DNA of 23,952 nucleotides. It comes from CAJXUU01 sp963975265 (GTDB taxonomy: Bacteria; Bacteroidota; Bacteroidia; Chitinophagales; Saprospiraceae). The notes beneath the pieces were generated by a model that was given only the letters and a program-made list of their open reading frames with translations, was not told the origin of the DNA and ran no database searches. Every line of letters begins with the position of its first letter. Within the stretch, counting starts at the first letter, position 1. Made by a program: the position numbers and the translations under genes. Of the stretch, positions 14,832-23,669 are shown piece by piece. Where the stretch lies: NCBI GenBank assembly GCA_963975265.1, contig CAXBGT010000065.1:1-23952 (forward strand), written 5' to 3'.

Positions 14832-17426
14832 CTAATATCTAATATTAAGCGAGACATTAGGAGTCATTTTAAGACCCAGTTTATTAATTTCTATCAATTC
14901 TGGTACTCCATTTTCACTTTCATCTCCCAAAATATATTGTTTGCCTATTATATTATCTCGATTTAGGATATTCTGAAATGAGACACTAACGAAGCCATGA
15001 AATTTGCTCTTATTTCCAAAATTATAAACAACAGATGCGTCAAGTTTTCGATATGCAGGTAATCTACTTGAATTAAGAGATTGGTAGTCAATGGACCATG
15101 TCTGTTGGCCCTCTTCATCTAATTCTTCAACCACTCCTTTAGCTAAAGTAGTTGGTAGACCACTTCGAGTTTGCCAACCTACTGAGAACTCCCAGTCTTT
15201 GATTTTATAAGTATGCACCCATTGCATTACCTGACTTTGATCGTGAGATGCTGGTACTGCCTCCGGTGAAAGTAATACAAAGTCATAAAGTGCCTGTGAT
15301 AATGTGTAACTGAGCCACGTTCTGTATCTGCCTATTCTTCGTTTGAGTAACAGATCTATTCCTCTGATTCTGGATTTACCTATGCTAAATGGTGGCTGTT
15401 CTGGTAGAGAGACAAAATTGTTGGTCAAAGTCGTGATGCCATCCAATTCTTTCACATAGCCTTCGACATCAAGTGTCCAATTATCTTTCTTATAAAGAAA
15501 TCCTCCCATCCATTGATTAGATTCAATAACCGGGATTCCTTTATTATTCGAAGCTACCCAGATCTGACTGTTCAGTCCTAATTGATTGATATCAAATGCT
15601 ACTAATTGGCTTACGAACTGAAAATGCTTACTTGTACTTAGTTTTAATTTAAACACTGGAGAAACATCTGTTATGAGCGAAATCCTAGGTTCAAAATAGT
15701 TGTTTTTAATTATGTCCGAATATGCATATCTCAAACCTACATCAAGGTGCAAGAGTTTTGGTATTGTTAGTGAATACTGCCCAAACAATGAATGAAGACT
15801 ATTTCTGAACATTTCACCATTTTCTGTCTCTTGCTTAAAATTTTTACTTCTAAATGTAAGATCTATGATGTTTTCAGTAAACTGGTAACCAAATTTAACA
15901 TTTTGCCCATTGCGTAAAGTAAGCTCGTTTTGCCAACTAAACCCACCATCTCTAATTCTATTTTTAGTATCAATTGTAATAGGAGGTGGCAAATCAGCTT
16001 GATCTATCAACCTATAAGATAGATTATAATCATAGTTATATTCTGAATTTGTAAAATCAATAGAAGAACTGAATCTATTTGACCATTGTCTCTCCCATCT
16101 CATATCAAAACCTCCGTTTCTAAGATTTAAGAAATCAACTGAAAATGCATCAGATTCAGGAATTTCGGCACGATAATTAAGAATGTTAAGTGCTCCTAAA
16201 GTAGAAATTGTAAATTTATTTTTACCTATTTCCCACTTCCACTTAAAGTTAACATCGTTGAATCTAAATTCGTCATTGAAAGGGATTCCAGCATTGTTAA
16301 AATCAGCATCATCTACTTTAGTGCCCTGAAATACTTTTTCAGCATATTTGATAAATGTAGGAGAATTCCAAATATCCGTAATACTTCTACGTGTTGAGAA
16401 TAAAAAAGACGATCCTTTCCATAAAGGTACATTTGTATTCACATATGCATGCGTAAAGTTGATCCCTGCACCTATTTCGAATTCACTTGCGATCTTGTTA
16501 TCACTTTGTATATCGATCACACTAGAAACCCGCCCGCCATACTCGCTCCCTATTCCACTTCTGTGTACATGTACTTGATCTATGATAAATGGATTAAATG
16601 CTGAAACAGTCCCAAAAAAGTGACTCGTGTGATACATTGGTATTCCATCGAACAGCACCAAATTTTGATCCGCTGTCCCCCCTCTCACGCTTAGACCATC
16701 AAGTGTCTCATCTGAACTTATTATTCCTGGGAGAAATTGAATAGAAGACAAAATATCTGGCTCTACTGCACCTGGTAACATGTCCATCTCAGATGGTTGA
16801 AATATGATTGTGTTTCCATCTGGAGATTGTTTTATTCCATCCGATAAGTATTCTGTAAGCACTATGGTTTCAAACGCTACAACTTTTTCATCAAGATAAT
16901 AGGTGGCACAATCTGAACCAATATTGATGTTTAATTTAATTTCTAATTGTTGGTATCCAAGATATGAAACAAAGATTGATCTATCATCATTGGATACCTC
17001 CATGTTAAAATATCCTCTTGTGTCTGTCTCTGTTCCTTTTGTTTTATTATCATTAAAAATGGTGGCGAAAATAACAGGGTTTTCTAGTTTCCTATCATAA
17101 ATATATCCACAGACATAATTTTGCTCTAACTTTAAACTTGCTGGAGTGAGTAATATATGTTGCCCATCCATAATTTCATAAGTAAGTCTTGTTTGATCAA
17201 ATATCAAATCCAAAACTGCCTGTAAAGAGTACTTTCCAGATTGAATATCAATAGCATAGCCCTCTATGGACTCAGACTCAAATGAAAATATGATTTTATT
17301 TTTTTGTTCAACATACTTTAGCACATCAGCTAAAGGAGCACTTTTCATTTGCTCATAAGCATGCTGAGCGATAAGATTACCGTGGGTCATCAAAAACAAA
17401 AAACTTACCAATAAAATAGATCGCAT
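14832..17426 (-). CDS. TonB-dependent outer-membrane receptor with STN and carboxypeptidase-like N-terminal domains
   Basis: 864 residues. Signal peptide 1-20 (ends NLIAQ). Residues about 28-95 are an STN domain (LADVLKYVEQKNKIIFSFES, then TYEIMDGQHILLTP). Residues 105-180 are a carboxypeptidase regulatory-like domain (CGYIYDRKLENPVIFATIF, TDTRGYFNMEVS). The plug begins near 205 and includes LSSIQFLPGI, LSVRGGTADQNLVLFDGIPM and EYGGRVSSVIDI. A beta barrel fills the remainder, ending in Tyr. It is shorter than SusC proteins (about 1000 residues) and has no SusD neighbour, so SusC is unlikely. STN domains often pair with FecR anti-sigma and ECF sigma factors, but none is in the window. Substrate unknown. 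The plug and barrel appear full length. Confidence 0.93.
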   Translation of the reverse strand: MRSILLVSFLFLMTHGNLIAQHAYEQMKSAPLADVLKYVEQKNKIIFSFESESIEGYAIDIQSGKYSLQAVLDLIFDQTRLTYEIMDGQHILLTPASLKLEQNYVCGYIYDRKLENPVIFATIFNDNKTKGTETDTRGYFNMEVSNDDRSIFVSYLGYQQLEIKLNINIGSDCATYYLDEKVVAFETIVLTEYLSDGIKQSPDGNTIIFQPSEMDMLPGAVEPDILSSIQFLPGIISSDETLDGLSVRGGTADQNLVLFDGIPMYHTSHFFGTVSAFNPFIIDQVHVHRSGIGSEYGGRVSSVIDIQSDNKIASEFEIGAGINFTHAYVNTNVPLWKGSSFLFSTRRSITDIWNSPTFIKYAEKVFQGTKVDDADFNNAGIPFNDEFRFNDVNFKWKWEIGKNKFTISTLGALNILNYRAEIPESDAFSVDFLNLRNGGFDMRWERQWSNRFSSSIDFTNSEYNYDYNLSYRLIDQADLPPPITIDTKNRIRDGGFSWQNELTLRNGQNVKFGYQFTENIIDLTFRSKNFKQETENGEMFRNSLHSLFGQYSLTIPKLLHLDVGLRYAYSDIIKNNYFEPRISLITDVSPVFKLKLSTSKHFQFVSQLVAFDINQLGLNSQIWVASNNKGIPVIESNQWMGGFLYKKDNWTLDVEGYVKELDGITTLTNNFVSLPEQPPFSIGKSRIRGIDLLLKRRIGRYRTWLSYTLSQALYDFVLLSPEAVPASHDQSQVMQWVHTYKIKDWEFSVGWQTRSGLPTTLAKGVVEELDEEGQQTWSIDYQSLNSSRLPAYRKLDASVVYNFGNKSKFHGFVSVSFQNILNRDNIIGKQYILGDESENGVPELIEINKLGLKMTPNVSLNIRY

Positions 17427-17430
17427 ACAA

Positions 17431-17438
17431 CGAAATTA
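17431..17438 (-). promoter_or_regulatory. candidate -7 box TAATTTCG before the TonB receptor
   Basis: TAATTTCG on the minus strand fits TAnnTTTG with one change and ends 4 bases before the ATG, implying a very short or absent 5' leader. No -33 element was found at the usual spacing. Confidence 0.4.
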
Positions 17439-17588
17439 ACGATTAGTATCAGAGAAATAATACATTAACTCAAATAAGATTGATATTTATCAAGATGGTT
17501 TAATGTTTTATTAGGTGATAATAATTATTCAAATCTTTTCGAAATGATTTTTTCTGTTTAATCCAAAGCACTAATACACTGCACATAA

Positions 17589-17622
17589 AAATGTCTGACA
17601 TCAATTCAGTTGCCAGACATTT
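17589..17622 (-). terminator. Rho-independent terminator after the adaptor gene
   Basis: AAATGTCTG (17589-17597) and CAGACATTT (17614-17622) form a perfect 9-base stem with a 16-base loop. Read on the minus strand the stem runs into TTTTTA. It lies 28 bases after the adaptor stop codon and ends the TolC-adaptor transcript before the TonB receptor. Confidence 0.75.
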
Positions 17623-17649
17623 GTACAAATATTCTCTATTAGAAAAATA

Positions 17650-19038
17650 TTAATCTTCTTCCTCTTCTTTCTCTTTCTTTTTATCTTCTTTGATTCTCAC
17701 AGTTTTCCCTTCTTTAAGTTTTTTAGAAACTGCAGAATATGGACCAGTCACTACATCCTCATCTATTTCTATTCCTGATAAGATTTGGATATACTCATCA
17801 TCTTGGATTCCTGTAATCACCTCAGCCATTCTTACTGTATCGCCAGACATAACAAACACAATTTCAATCAGATCTTCGTCGTCTCGATCCTTCTTCTTAT
17901 CGTCGTCGTCTTCATCTTTTTCTCTTACTGTCACACATTGGATTGGCACAGTGAGGATATCATTCTCTTCATTGGTGAAGATATCCACAGAAGCACTCAT
18001 GCCAGGCCGGAATGGGTACTTCTTGCTTTCAGTCAACATTTTTCTATAAGATGCAGGATCGATTCTGATTTTGACAATAAAATTTGTCACTTGATCTGTA
18101 TTCAAACTCACGCCACCACTTGAGATATTAGATGCAGAGTTTGCTATTTCTGTCACAACTCCTTTGAATTTTTCATCTAAGTATGCATCTACTTCTATAT
18201 CAACTTCATCATTAAGACTTACTCTTAAAATGTCATTTTCACTTACGTCAACTTGCACTTCCATACTATTCAGATTAGCGACACGCATCATCTCCGTACC
18301 CGTCATTTGTATAGTACCAACCACACGCTCTCCTTGCTCTACTGACAAGCTAGACACGATACCATTTGTAGGTGACTTGATAGATGTACGGCTTAGATTA
18401 GTCTTCAATTCTTTCAGACTTGCAGCTGAGCTTTTAACCTGAAAACCTGCACCCTCTGCACTTTTTTCTGAGGACTTGATACTAGCTTCTGCGGACCTTA
18501 GGTTAGCTTCTAGTTGTCTAACATTGGTCTGTGACGTTTCATAGTCCACTTGGCTGATTACACCATCAGCTAAAAGTTTTTCATTTCGATTGTTAATAGT
18601 CCTCGCATTTTCTAATTGCGCTACTATCTGTTCTTTTTGCGCACGGCTATTTTCTATACTAGCCTTTGTATTTGCTAAGGTAGATTTTGCAGAATTAAGT
18701 CCAGCTTGACCTCTCTCTACTGCTGAGAAATAAGCATCCGGATCTATCTTTGCTAGAAGTTGACCAGTATACACACTATCTCCTTCTTCAACATAAAGTT
18801 CTACTATCTCTCCAGATACATCAGAGCTAATTTTGACTTCCGTTTCAGGGAAGATTTTACCACTTGCAGAAACTGTTTCTTTTATAGTTCTTTTTTCTAC
18901 CTTTTCAACTGTGATTTCTATTCCCTTGGGTTTGCTTTTTCCTTTGAAGATGGCAGCAGCAACCATCGCACCAATAACAGCTATCAATCCAATGATGAGC
19001 CACTTATTCGATTTCTTCTTCTTTTTGTTCTTTTCCAT
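17650..19038 (-). CDS. efflux periplasmic adaptor (HlyD/MacA family membrane fusion protein)
   Basis: 462 residues. A Lys-rich cytoplasmic tip is followed by one membrane helix (residues 13-31, WLIIGLIAVIGAMVAAAI), then a periplasmic body. Half of a lipoyl domain lies near 52-100 (GKIFPETEVKISSDVSGEIVE, YVEEGDSVYTGQLLAKIDP). Residues 100-212 are an alpha-helical coiled-coil hairpin that contacts TolC, with the returning lipoyl half near 215-235 (TSIKSPTNGIVSSLSVEQGE). A beta-barrel domain follows to about 365. An unusual charged insertion, EKDEDDDDKKKDRDDED (373-389), and a Lys/Glu tail (450-462) extend the C-terminal domain. It lies 54 bases after the TolC gene and is followed by a terminator, so the pair forms one operon. 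No ABC or RND inner-membrane pump is encoded next to it, so class (MacA-like or RND-type) and substrate stay open. Confidence 0.92.
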   Translation of the reverse strand: MEKNKKKKKSNKWLIIGLIAVIGAMVAAAIFKGKSKPKGIEITVEKVEKRTIKETVSASGKIFPETEVKISSDVSGEIVELYVEEGDSVYTGQLLAKIDPDAYFSAVERGQAGLNSAKSTLANTKASIENSRAQKEQIVAQLENARTINNRNEKLLADGVISQVDYETSQTNVRQLEANLRSAEASIKSSEKSAEGAGFQVKSSAASLKELKTNLSRTSIKSPTNGIVSSLSVEQGERVVGTIQMTGTEMMRVANLNSMEVQVDVSENDILRVSLNDEVDIEVDAYLDEKFKGVVTEIANSASNISSGGVSLNTDQVTNFIVKIRIDPASYRKMLTESKKYPFRPGMSASVDIFTNEENDILTVPIQCVTVREKDEDDDDKKKDRDDEDLIEIVFVMSGDTVRMAEVITGIQDDEYIQILSGIEIDEDVVTGPYSAVSKKLKEGKTVRIKEDKKKEKEEEED

Positions 19039-19092
19039 TTGTATGAAAGTTGAGTTGTCGTTTTCTTTATTGAAATATCCTGTATGACGATA

Positions 19093-20511
19093 TTATAATT
19101 TGATTGGCTTACCCATATAAAAATCAATAATCTTCAAGGCAAATAAATATTCGTATTTCGCAATCACTGCATTAACTTCAGCCTGAGCCAAGGCATTCTT
19201 TATTGTTACATATTCAAATGTATTAATTGTACCAGCATTAAATCTCTTTTCTGCATTGTTGAAAGATGCATTACTGGCATCAACACTTTTCTCAGAAGCA
19301 TTCAGCTTTCTTTTTGATGCTCTTGCATCTGCCAAAGCTTGTTGAACAGTTGTTTTCAACTGCTCTTTCAGTTGTTCATTTTGATTTTCTGCATTGAGAA
19401 CATTCAGTTTTGACCTTTCGATGCCCAATCGAGCTGAATAATTATTGTAGATAGGAACATTAAGGCTAAGCCCTACGCCATATGATAAGTTCTCTTCTAG
19501 TTGATTGAAATAAGGATTGTCTGAAACAGATAATGGAATAGATCTTAGCTGACCTAATGTAGCTGGATCACCATTGATAACTACATCTGTATCTATTAGT
19601 ATATCATTAAAATTTTCAAATTTTTGAGCCTTGTTATTATAATTAGAACCAACAGATCCGAAAGCTGAAACTCTTGGCATGATACCTGATTTTGATATTT
19701 TCTCACCCATTCTTGCGCTTTCGATCCTGAGATTACCAGCTTTTACATTTGGTTGCGATTGCAGTGCAGAATTATAAACATCACTGAAAGTCAGAATATC
19801 GGGGTCAGATTCGACATTGACATTCGATGGTATTTCCAGCACCATTGATACATTAGGTTCAAGTCTCAATAATCGCTTCAACCCAAGTAAGGAAATAACT
19901 TTCGAATTCTCTGCTGCTATAACTTGTTGTTCATTTGCTGCTATTTGTGCTAAGATATCCAATGACTCATTTGCAGGTCTAACACCTGCATTAATCAGTT
20001 TGTCAGTTTGTGAAAGTTGCTCGTTGCTTGTTTCTAATTGAGATTTTGCAATAGCTAAATTTTCATCTGCGAATAAAGCACTCAGGTAATTGTTGGCTAC
20101 TGCAAGAGAAATATCTCTTTTTGATTGGTCAAGGTCAGATAGGCTAGCATTTTGATCAATTTTTGCTTGTTTTAAGGAATTCGCAATTCTGAACCCATTA
20201 AAAATAGTCACTCCGGTTTGTAGACCTACATTATTACTTACAAAACTTTGCGTTATAAAGTCGTTTGTCACAGGATCAATCGATCTACCAAAATTATTAT
20301 TCAATGATGAACTTGCATTCAACGTAGGGTATTTGTTGTGTTTTGCTTGCGTTACATCTATGTCTGCAAATTGCACTCCTAATTCAGCTTGTTCGATGCT
20401 AAGGTTATTTTCTATGGCGTGCTCTATACATCTTTGTAAAGACCAGTTTTCTTGTGATTGTCCTGCTACAGATAAAAACACTAATAATAGAAAGGTAAAT
20501 AGTCGATTCAT
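19093..20511 (-). CDS. TolC-family outer-membrane efflux channel
   Basis: 472 residues from the ATG at 20511, which starts the signal peptide MNRLFTFLLLVFLSVAGQSQ. An in-frame TTG at 20562 would add 17 residues of no apparent function and is rejected. After the signal, WSLQRCIEHAIENNLSIEQAE is the standard start of the first outer-membrane efflux repeat. Two repeats of coiled-coil helices and beta strands follow, the second around NPYFNQLEENLSYGVGLSLNVPIYN, with GTINTFEYVTIKNALAQAE near the C-terminus. Trimers of such proteins form the outer-membrane and periplasmic tunnel of tripartite pumps and type I exporters. It is the first gene of a two-gene operon with the adaptor. Confidence 0.93.
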   Translation of the reverse strand: MNRLFTFLLLVFLSVAGQSQENWSLQRCIEHAIENNLSIEQAELGVQFADIDVTQAKHNKYPTLNASSSLNNNFGRSIDPVTNDFITQSFVSNNVGLQTGVTIFNGFRIANSLKQAKIDQNASLSDLDQSKRDISLAVANNYLSALFADENLAIAKSQLETSNEQLSQTDKLINAGVRPANESLDILAQIAANEQQVIAAENSKVISLLGLKRLLRLEPNVSMVLEIPSNVNVESDPDILTFSDVYNSALQSQPNVKAGNLRIESARMGEKISKSGIMPRVSAFGSVGSNYNNKAQKFENFNDILIDTDVVINGDPATLGQLRSIPLSVSDNPYFNQLEENLSYGVGLSLNVPIYNNYSARLGIERSKLNVLNAENQNEQLKEQLKTTVQQALADARASKRKLNASEKSVDASNASFNNAEKRFNAGTINTFEYVTIKNALAQAEVNAVIAKYEYLFALKIIDFYMGKPIKL

Positions 20512-20716
20512 AATTTTAGAATTGTAGATACAATAATAACATCCTATTGCAGAACTTACCAAATATTTATATCAAGGACTAAAATAGAATGACGAATGAC
20601 CTTAAAAATGCGATGGCAAGTCTAACAAATCACTTATTCAAAATAAGAATCAACAATTGACCACATCTACATCTCCGATATTCCGATAATTTAAGATGCA
20701 TACAAAAGTCTCGTAC

Positions 20717-20724
20717 TAATTTCG
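20717..20724 (+). promoter_or_regulatory. candidate -7 box TAATTTCG before the mutA-like gene
   Basis: The same TAATTTCG sequence as at the TonB receptor lies 13 bases before the ATG at 20738. No matching -33 element was found. It is within the 226-base divergent gap shared with the TolC gene. Confidence 0.35.
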
Positions 20725-20737
20725 TTTTTTTGCATCT

Positions 20738-21628
20738 ATGAGTAACAATGAATTAAGCACTAAATCTAAATGGAACCGTATCATCGCTAGCAAACTCAAA
20801 GATGGTCAATCGTTAGAAGATCTAAAAACTGAGTATGATTCAGGTATCGTGATGGAACCTAATATTGTAGCAGAGGAAGTAGATGGTCTTTATCATGCTA
20901 TTGAAGGTCTCAAACCATGGATTAATATGGCAACTGTTAAAGGAGGTGATGCTGTGGAGGTCAATTCTCTTGCTCTACAATCATTAAATCATGGTGCAAA
21001 TGGGTTGAATCTTGTTCTCGAAAATCGCATGAACATTACTGAATTATTATCAGATATCATGACGGAACATCTTGATGTAAGGATTGATTGTTCTTCGTGG
21101 GCAATAGAGGACATAAAAACAGCAAAAGGAAATTTGGCAAATTCAAAATATCCAAATATAAGGTGGATCGGCAAAGGTCAGGTTACAGAAATACACATCT
21201 CCGAATCCGACAGAGTTGCCCAGTATAAGTCGCTGTTAACACAAGTAAACTCCATTGATCAATTTGATATAATTTTTACTTTAAGTAAAAATTTACTATT
21301 CGAAATAGCAAGCCTCAGAGCTTTGAGAATTTTACTAAACCAAAACAAAATATCAAATTACAACCTAATAGCTAGATATGACATAGAAGGCTCCAATGAA
21401 TTAGGTGACTATGATCTAATTGAAAAAACATATAAAGTCATGTCTGGAATCATGGGATGTGCTGATGCTGTGCTGACTCCGTATGATGGTAGTGAAGATG
21501 CTCGCCTCTCTCTCAATATACACAATGTACTGGAACTGGAATCAGGATTCAAAGATGTGATGGACCCTGTTGGTGGAGCTTATTATGTTGAGAAATTGGT
21601 GTCAGAGATCATCAATGCAGTCACATAA
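20738..21628 (+). CDS. short methylmalonyl-CoA mutase small-subunit-like protein
   Basis: 296 residues. The start SKWNRIIASKLKDGQSLEDL and GIVMEP resemble the N-terminus of the mutase small subunit (MutA). The C-terminal part, KVMSGIMGCADAVLTPYDGS and VLELESGFKDVMDPVGGAYYVE, follows the barrel motif seen in mutases (GG.D....PFD, then E.....DP..GSYY.E). MutA is non-catalytic in the MutAB heterodimer, and the B12-binding domain is absent here. It is shorter than the MutA proteins I know, which are usually over 400 residues; the missing part is mostly the middle of the barrel. No mutB follows; the next gene is on the other strand 10 bases away. It could be a diverged, still working small subunit of a mutB elsewhere, or a relic. 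A mutase role is inferred only from these motifs. Confidence 0.72.
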   Translation: MSNNELSTKSKWNRIIASKLKDGQSLEDLKTEYDSGIVMEPNIVAEEVDGLYHAIEGLKPWINMATVKGGDAVEVNSLALQSLNHGANGLNLVLENRMNITELLSDIMTEHLDVRIDCSSWAIEDIKTAKGNLANSKYPNIRWIGKGQVTEIHISESDRVAQYKSLLTQVNSIDQFDIIFTLSKNLLFEIASLRALRILLNQNKISNYNLIARYDIEGSNELGDYDLIEKTYKVMSGIMGCADAVLTPYDGSEDARLSLNIHNVLELESGFKDVMDPVGGAYYVEKLVSEIINAVT

Positions 21629-21638
21629 AACCGACTCC

Positions 21639-23660
21639 TTATTTCTTTGCAAAAACTATTTTTTCTTTCATTTTTGACTCTACCTGATTGTAAATCATTT
21701 TTACAGCTTGGTAATACTTTGGGCTTATTATTGTTTCCGATAATGTTGACTTTTTGGTCATAGCTATCTCTCCGTTAACTTCCGAAAAATTGATCATGAC
21801 CGTAATCAGTTTGTCAGGCGTTGCAATATTCAGTTTTTTAGGAATGCTCTCAACCGTATACCCTTCGGGAATTTTAATCTTTATCATATCCACATTTGAA
21901 TATGTGTTGTCAAAGAAAAGTGCAAAATCTCTAGACTCTTGTTTGAATGGATTTGTAAAGTTTTCATCGCAAATTTCAAGATCTACAAATATTTTATCAT
22001 CAATATATTGTACTAAACCATCGGCTTTAATATCACTGGTTACTTTTATCCCAGATCGACTATCATAGTTTTCGACAATACAGTTTGTGAATGTTTTTGT
22101 CTCTGTATCTAAGGAGGATATAAAATCAGATTCTACTCCATATAAATTTCGTGTAACATATGCTGCATAACCCTTTATGGTTTGTTTGTAGATCCCACTA
22201 AGTGATTCCCCATCAATAGATAAACTATAGATCCTATTTTCTTTTCCCTTATTTGGGTTCATCAGTTCAGTCTCAACCCCCGTTTCTTCATTGATTATTA
22301 TTCCTTTAATATTGAGTGCTCTTTTTGGAAGAGTGTTGATCATTAGTTTTTTGTCTGAAGCATCAAGATAGATGTAGTTACCTTCGTTTTCTATGACCGC
22401 TGTTACATAGTTAAGCTGTGAGATACTCGGATTAGAGAAGTTTAAAAACCCAGTTGAACTCTCTCTCGATACCATTGGGTGAGCATTAAGTCCAGCTTTT
22501 CGCAAGAGATTAACCAGTAACAGATTGATCTCAACTACATTTCCCTTCCCACTTTCTATCATACTTTTTATACCATCATCCGTATAATGGCCTAGGTACT
22601 CATTCCATGTGAATTGATCTTGTACAGATTGATATATTGTTTGAATTTTTTGATTGGACTCCATGTCATTTACACTGTCTATCAGATCATTAAATTGCTT
22701 ATAGTTCGAATTTAACTGGCCACCAAAACTATTATTTTCATCCAGCAGTTTAGCTATATCGTTCCATGTCTTAGTGTAATATTTAATTATAGCTCTGGGG
22801 TATTTCGTATACAATAGCTCATGTCTTATTGAGCTCTTATAGTTATCCATTGTATACACGTATGATTCGTTTTTTATCGCAGGTACATTAGTAACCTTGT
22901 AAGTGGTGACCTCTTTTGCATAATCAATCCTTTCTGTTTTCCGAACTTGTTTAGTTGATACTGTACCTCGCATCACTGAGTTGTTTCCCCTATTTTTTTC
23001 AATGTATGAATACATGAAATTATCTTGTTTTCGTTCCTTCGATACGTCCACTTGTACCAAACCTTTTGTGTTGACATTATAATTGAAATATTCAGGAGTG
23101 CCAATTGTATATTCTGCATATTTAACAGGAATATCTGATTGAAAATAAAATTCATCAATATTAAAGTAATACTGCGATCTTAACGTATACTTAACTTCCA
23201 AGACGCTACCATCTGATATCGCAGGAAAAGCAAACTTTTTCAAGTTATAAAACTTATTTTTTTCCTCATCATATATATTCCCCTTTGATAACTTTTCCTT
23301 TATAACTTTCCCATTTTCCAAATTAAAGGTATAAGCTTCTAAGTCTGTTATCTTCTCACTATCTGAATTTTTCTCCCCTTGGTAGTATTGCACCAAAAAA
23401 TTTGCCATACTATTGTTATCACTTTTGTAAATTTTTATTCTTTGATGGTGTCTGTACAATACATCAAAACTGCCGCTACGTTTGTTAAATTCGAAACTAA
23501 CTTCACACCCTTTAAAGAGAAACTCGGCCTTTGCCATTGAATCTATTGAACTCACTTCTTTTTGCAGTTCTTCCTTAGTTACTTTCTTAAACTTTGGTTT
23601 CTGCCCTACTGCAATGTTTAGGGAAAAGATTAAAATTATAATTGTAGTTACGTTTTTCAT
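21639..23660 (-). CDS. DUF3857 / transglutaminase-fold exported protein, apparently lacking the catalytic Cys and His
   Basis: 673 residues from the ATG at 23660. A TTG two codons earlier lies only 3 bases after the upstream gene's stop and is less likely. Signal peptide 1-20 (ends AVGQ). Residues about 50-290 are the DUF3857 beta-sandwich (GSVLEVKYTLRSQYYFNIDEFYFQ). A transglutaminase-like domain lies at about 325-440. In active relatives the site reads roughly G.CKD...LL..LLR..G with FNH later. Here the first motif is GKGNVVEINLLLVNLLRKAGL, with no Cys, and the His position reads LNYVTAV, with Tyr. Only the Asp in YLDASDK remains. It is therefore probably a non-enzymatic relative; I recall similar changes in other Bacteroidota members. 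A C-terminal beta domain (IKIKIPEGYTVESIPKK) follows. It lies 9 bases after a sibling gene. Confidence 0.85.
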   Translation of the reverse strand: MKNVTTIIILIFSLNIAVGQKPKFKKVTKEELQKEVSSIDSMAKAEFLFKGCEVSFEFNKRSGSFDVLYRHHQRIKIYKSDNNSMANFLVQYYQGEKNSDSEKITDLEAYTFNLENGKVIKEKLSKGNIYDEEKNKFYNLKKFAFPAISDGSVLEVKYTLRSQYYFNIDEFYFQSDIPVKYAEYTIGTPEYFNYNVNTKGLVQVDVSKERKQDNFMYSYIEKNRGNNSVMRGTVSTKQVRKTERIDYAKEVTTYKVTNVPAIKNESYVYTMDNYKSSIRHELLYTKYPRAIIKYYTKTWNDIAKLLDENNSFGGQLNSNYKQFNDLIDSVNDMESNQKIQTIYQSVQDQFTWNEYLGHYTDDGIKSMIESGKGNVVEINLLLVNLLRKAGLNAHPMVSRESSTGFLNFSNPSISQLNYVTAVIENEGNYIYLDASDKKLMINTLPKRALNIKGIIINEETGVETELMNPNKGKENRIYSLSIDGESLSGIYKQTIKGYAAYVTRNLYGVESDFISSLDTETKTFTNCIVENYDSRSGIKVTSDIKADGLVQYIDDKIFVDLEICDENFTNPFKQESRDFALFFDNTYSNVDMIKIKIPEGYTVESIPKKLNIATPDKLITVMINFSEVNGEIAMTKKSTLSETIISPKYYQAVKMIYNQVESKMKEKIVFAKK

Positions 23661-23669
23661 GATCAAGGT

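Noticed and set aside
14832..17426. Reading the TonB receptor as a SusC glycan importer
   Set aside because: It is shorter than SusC proteins, carries an STN domain, and has no SusD-like neighbour.
20512..20562. TTG start adding 17 residues to the TolC protein
   Set aside because: It would bury the signal peptide behind MVSSAIGCYYCIYNSK; the ATG at 20511 starts the signal peptide directly.
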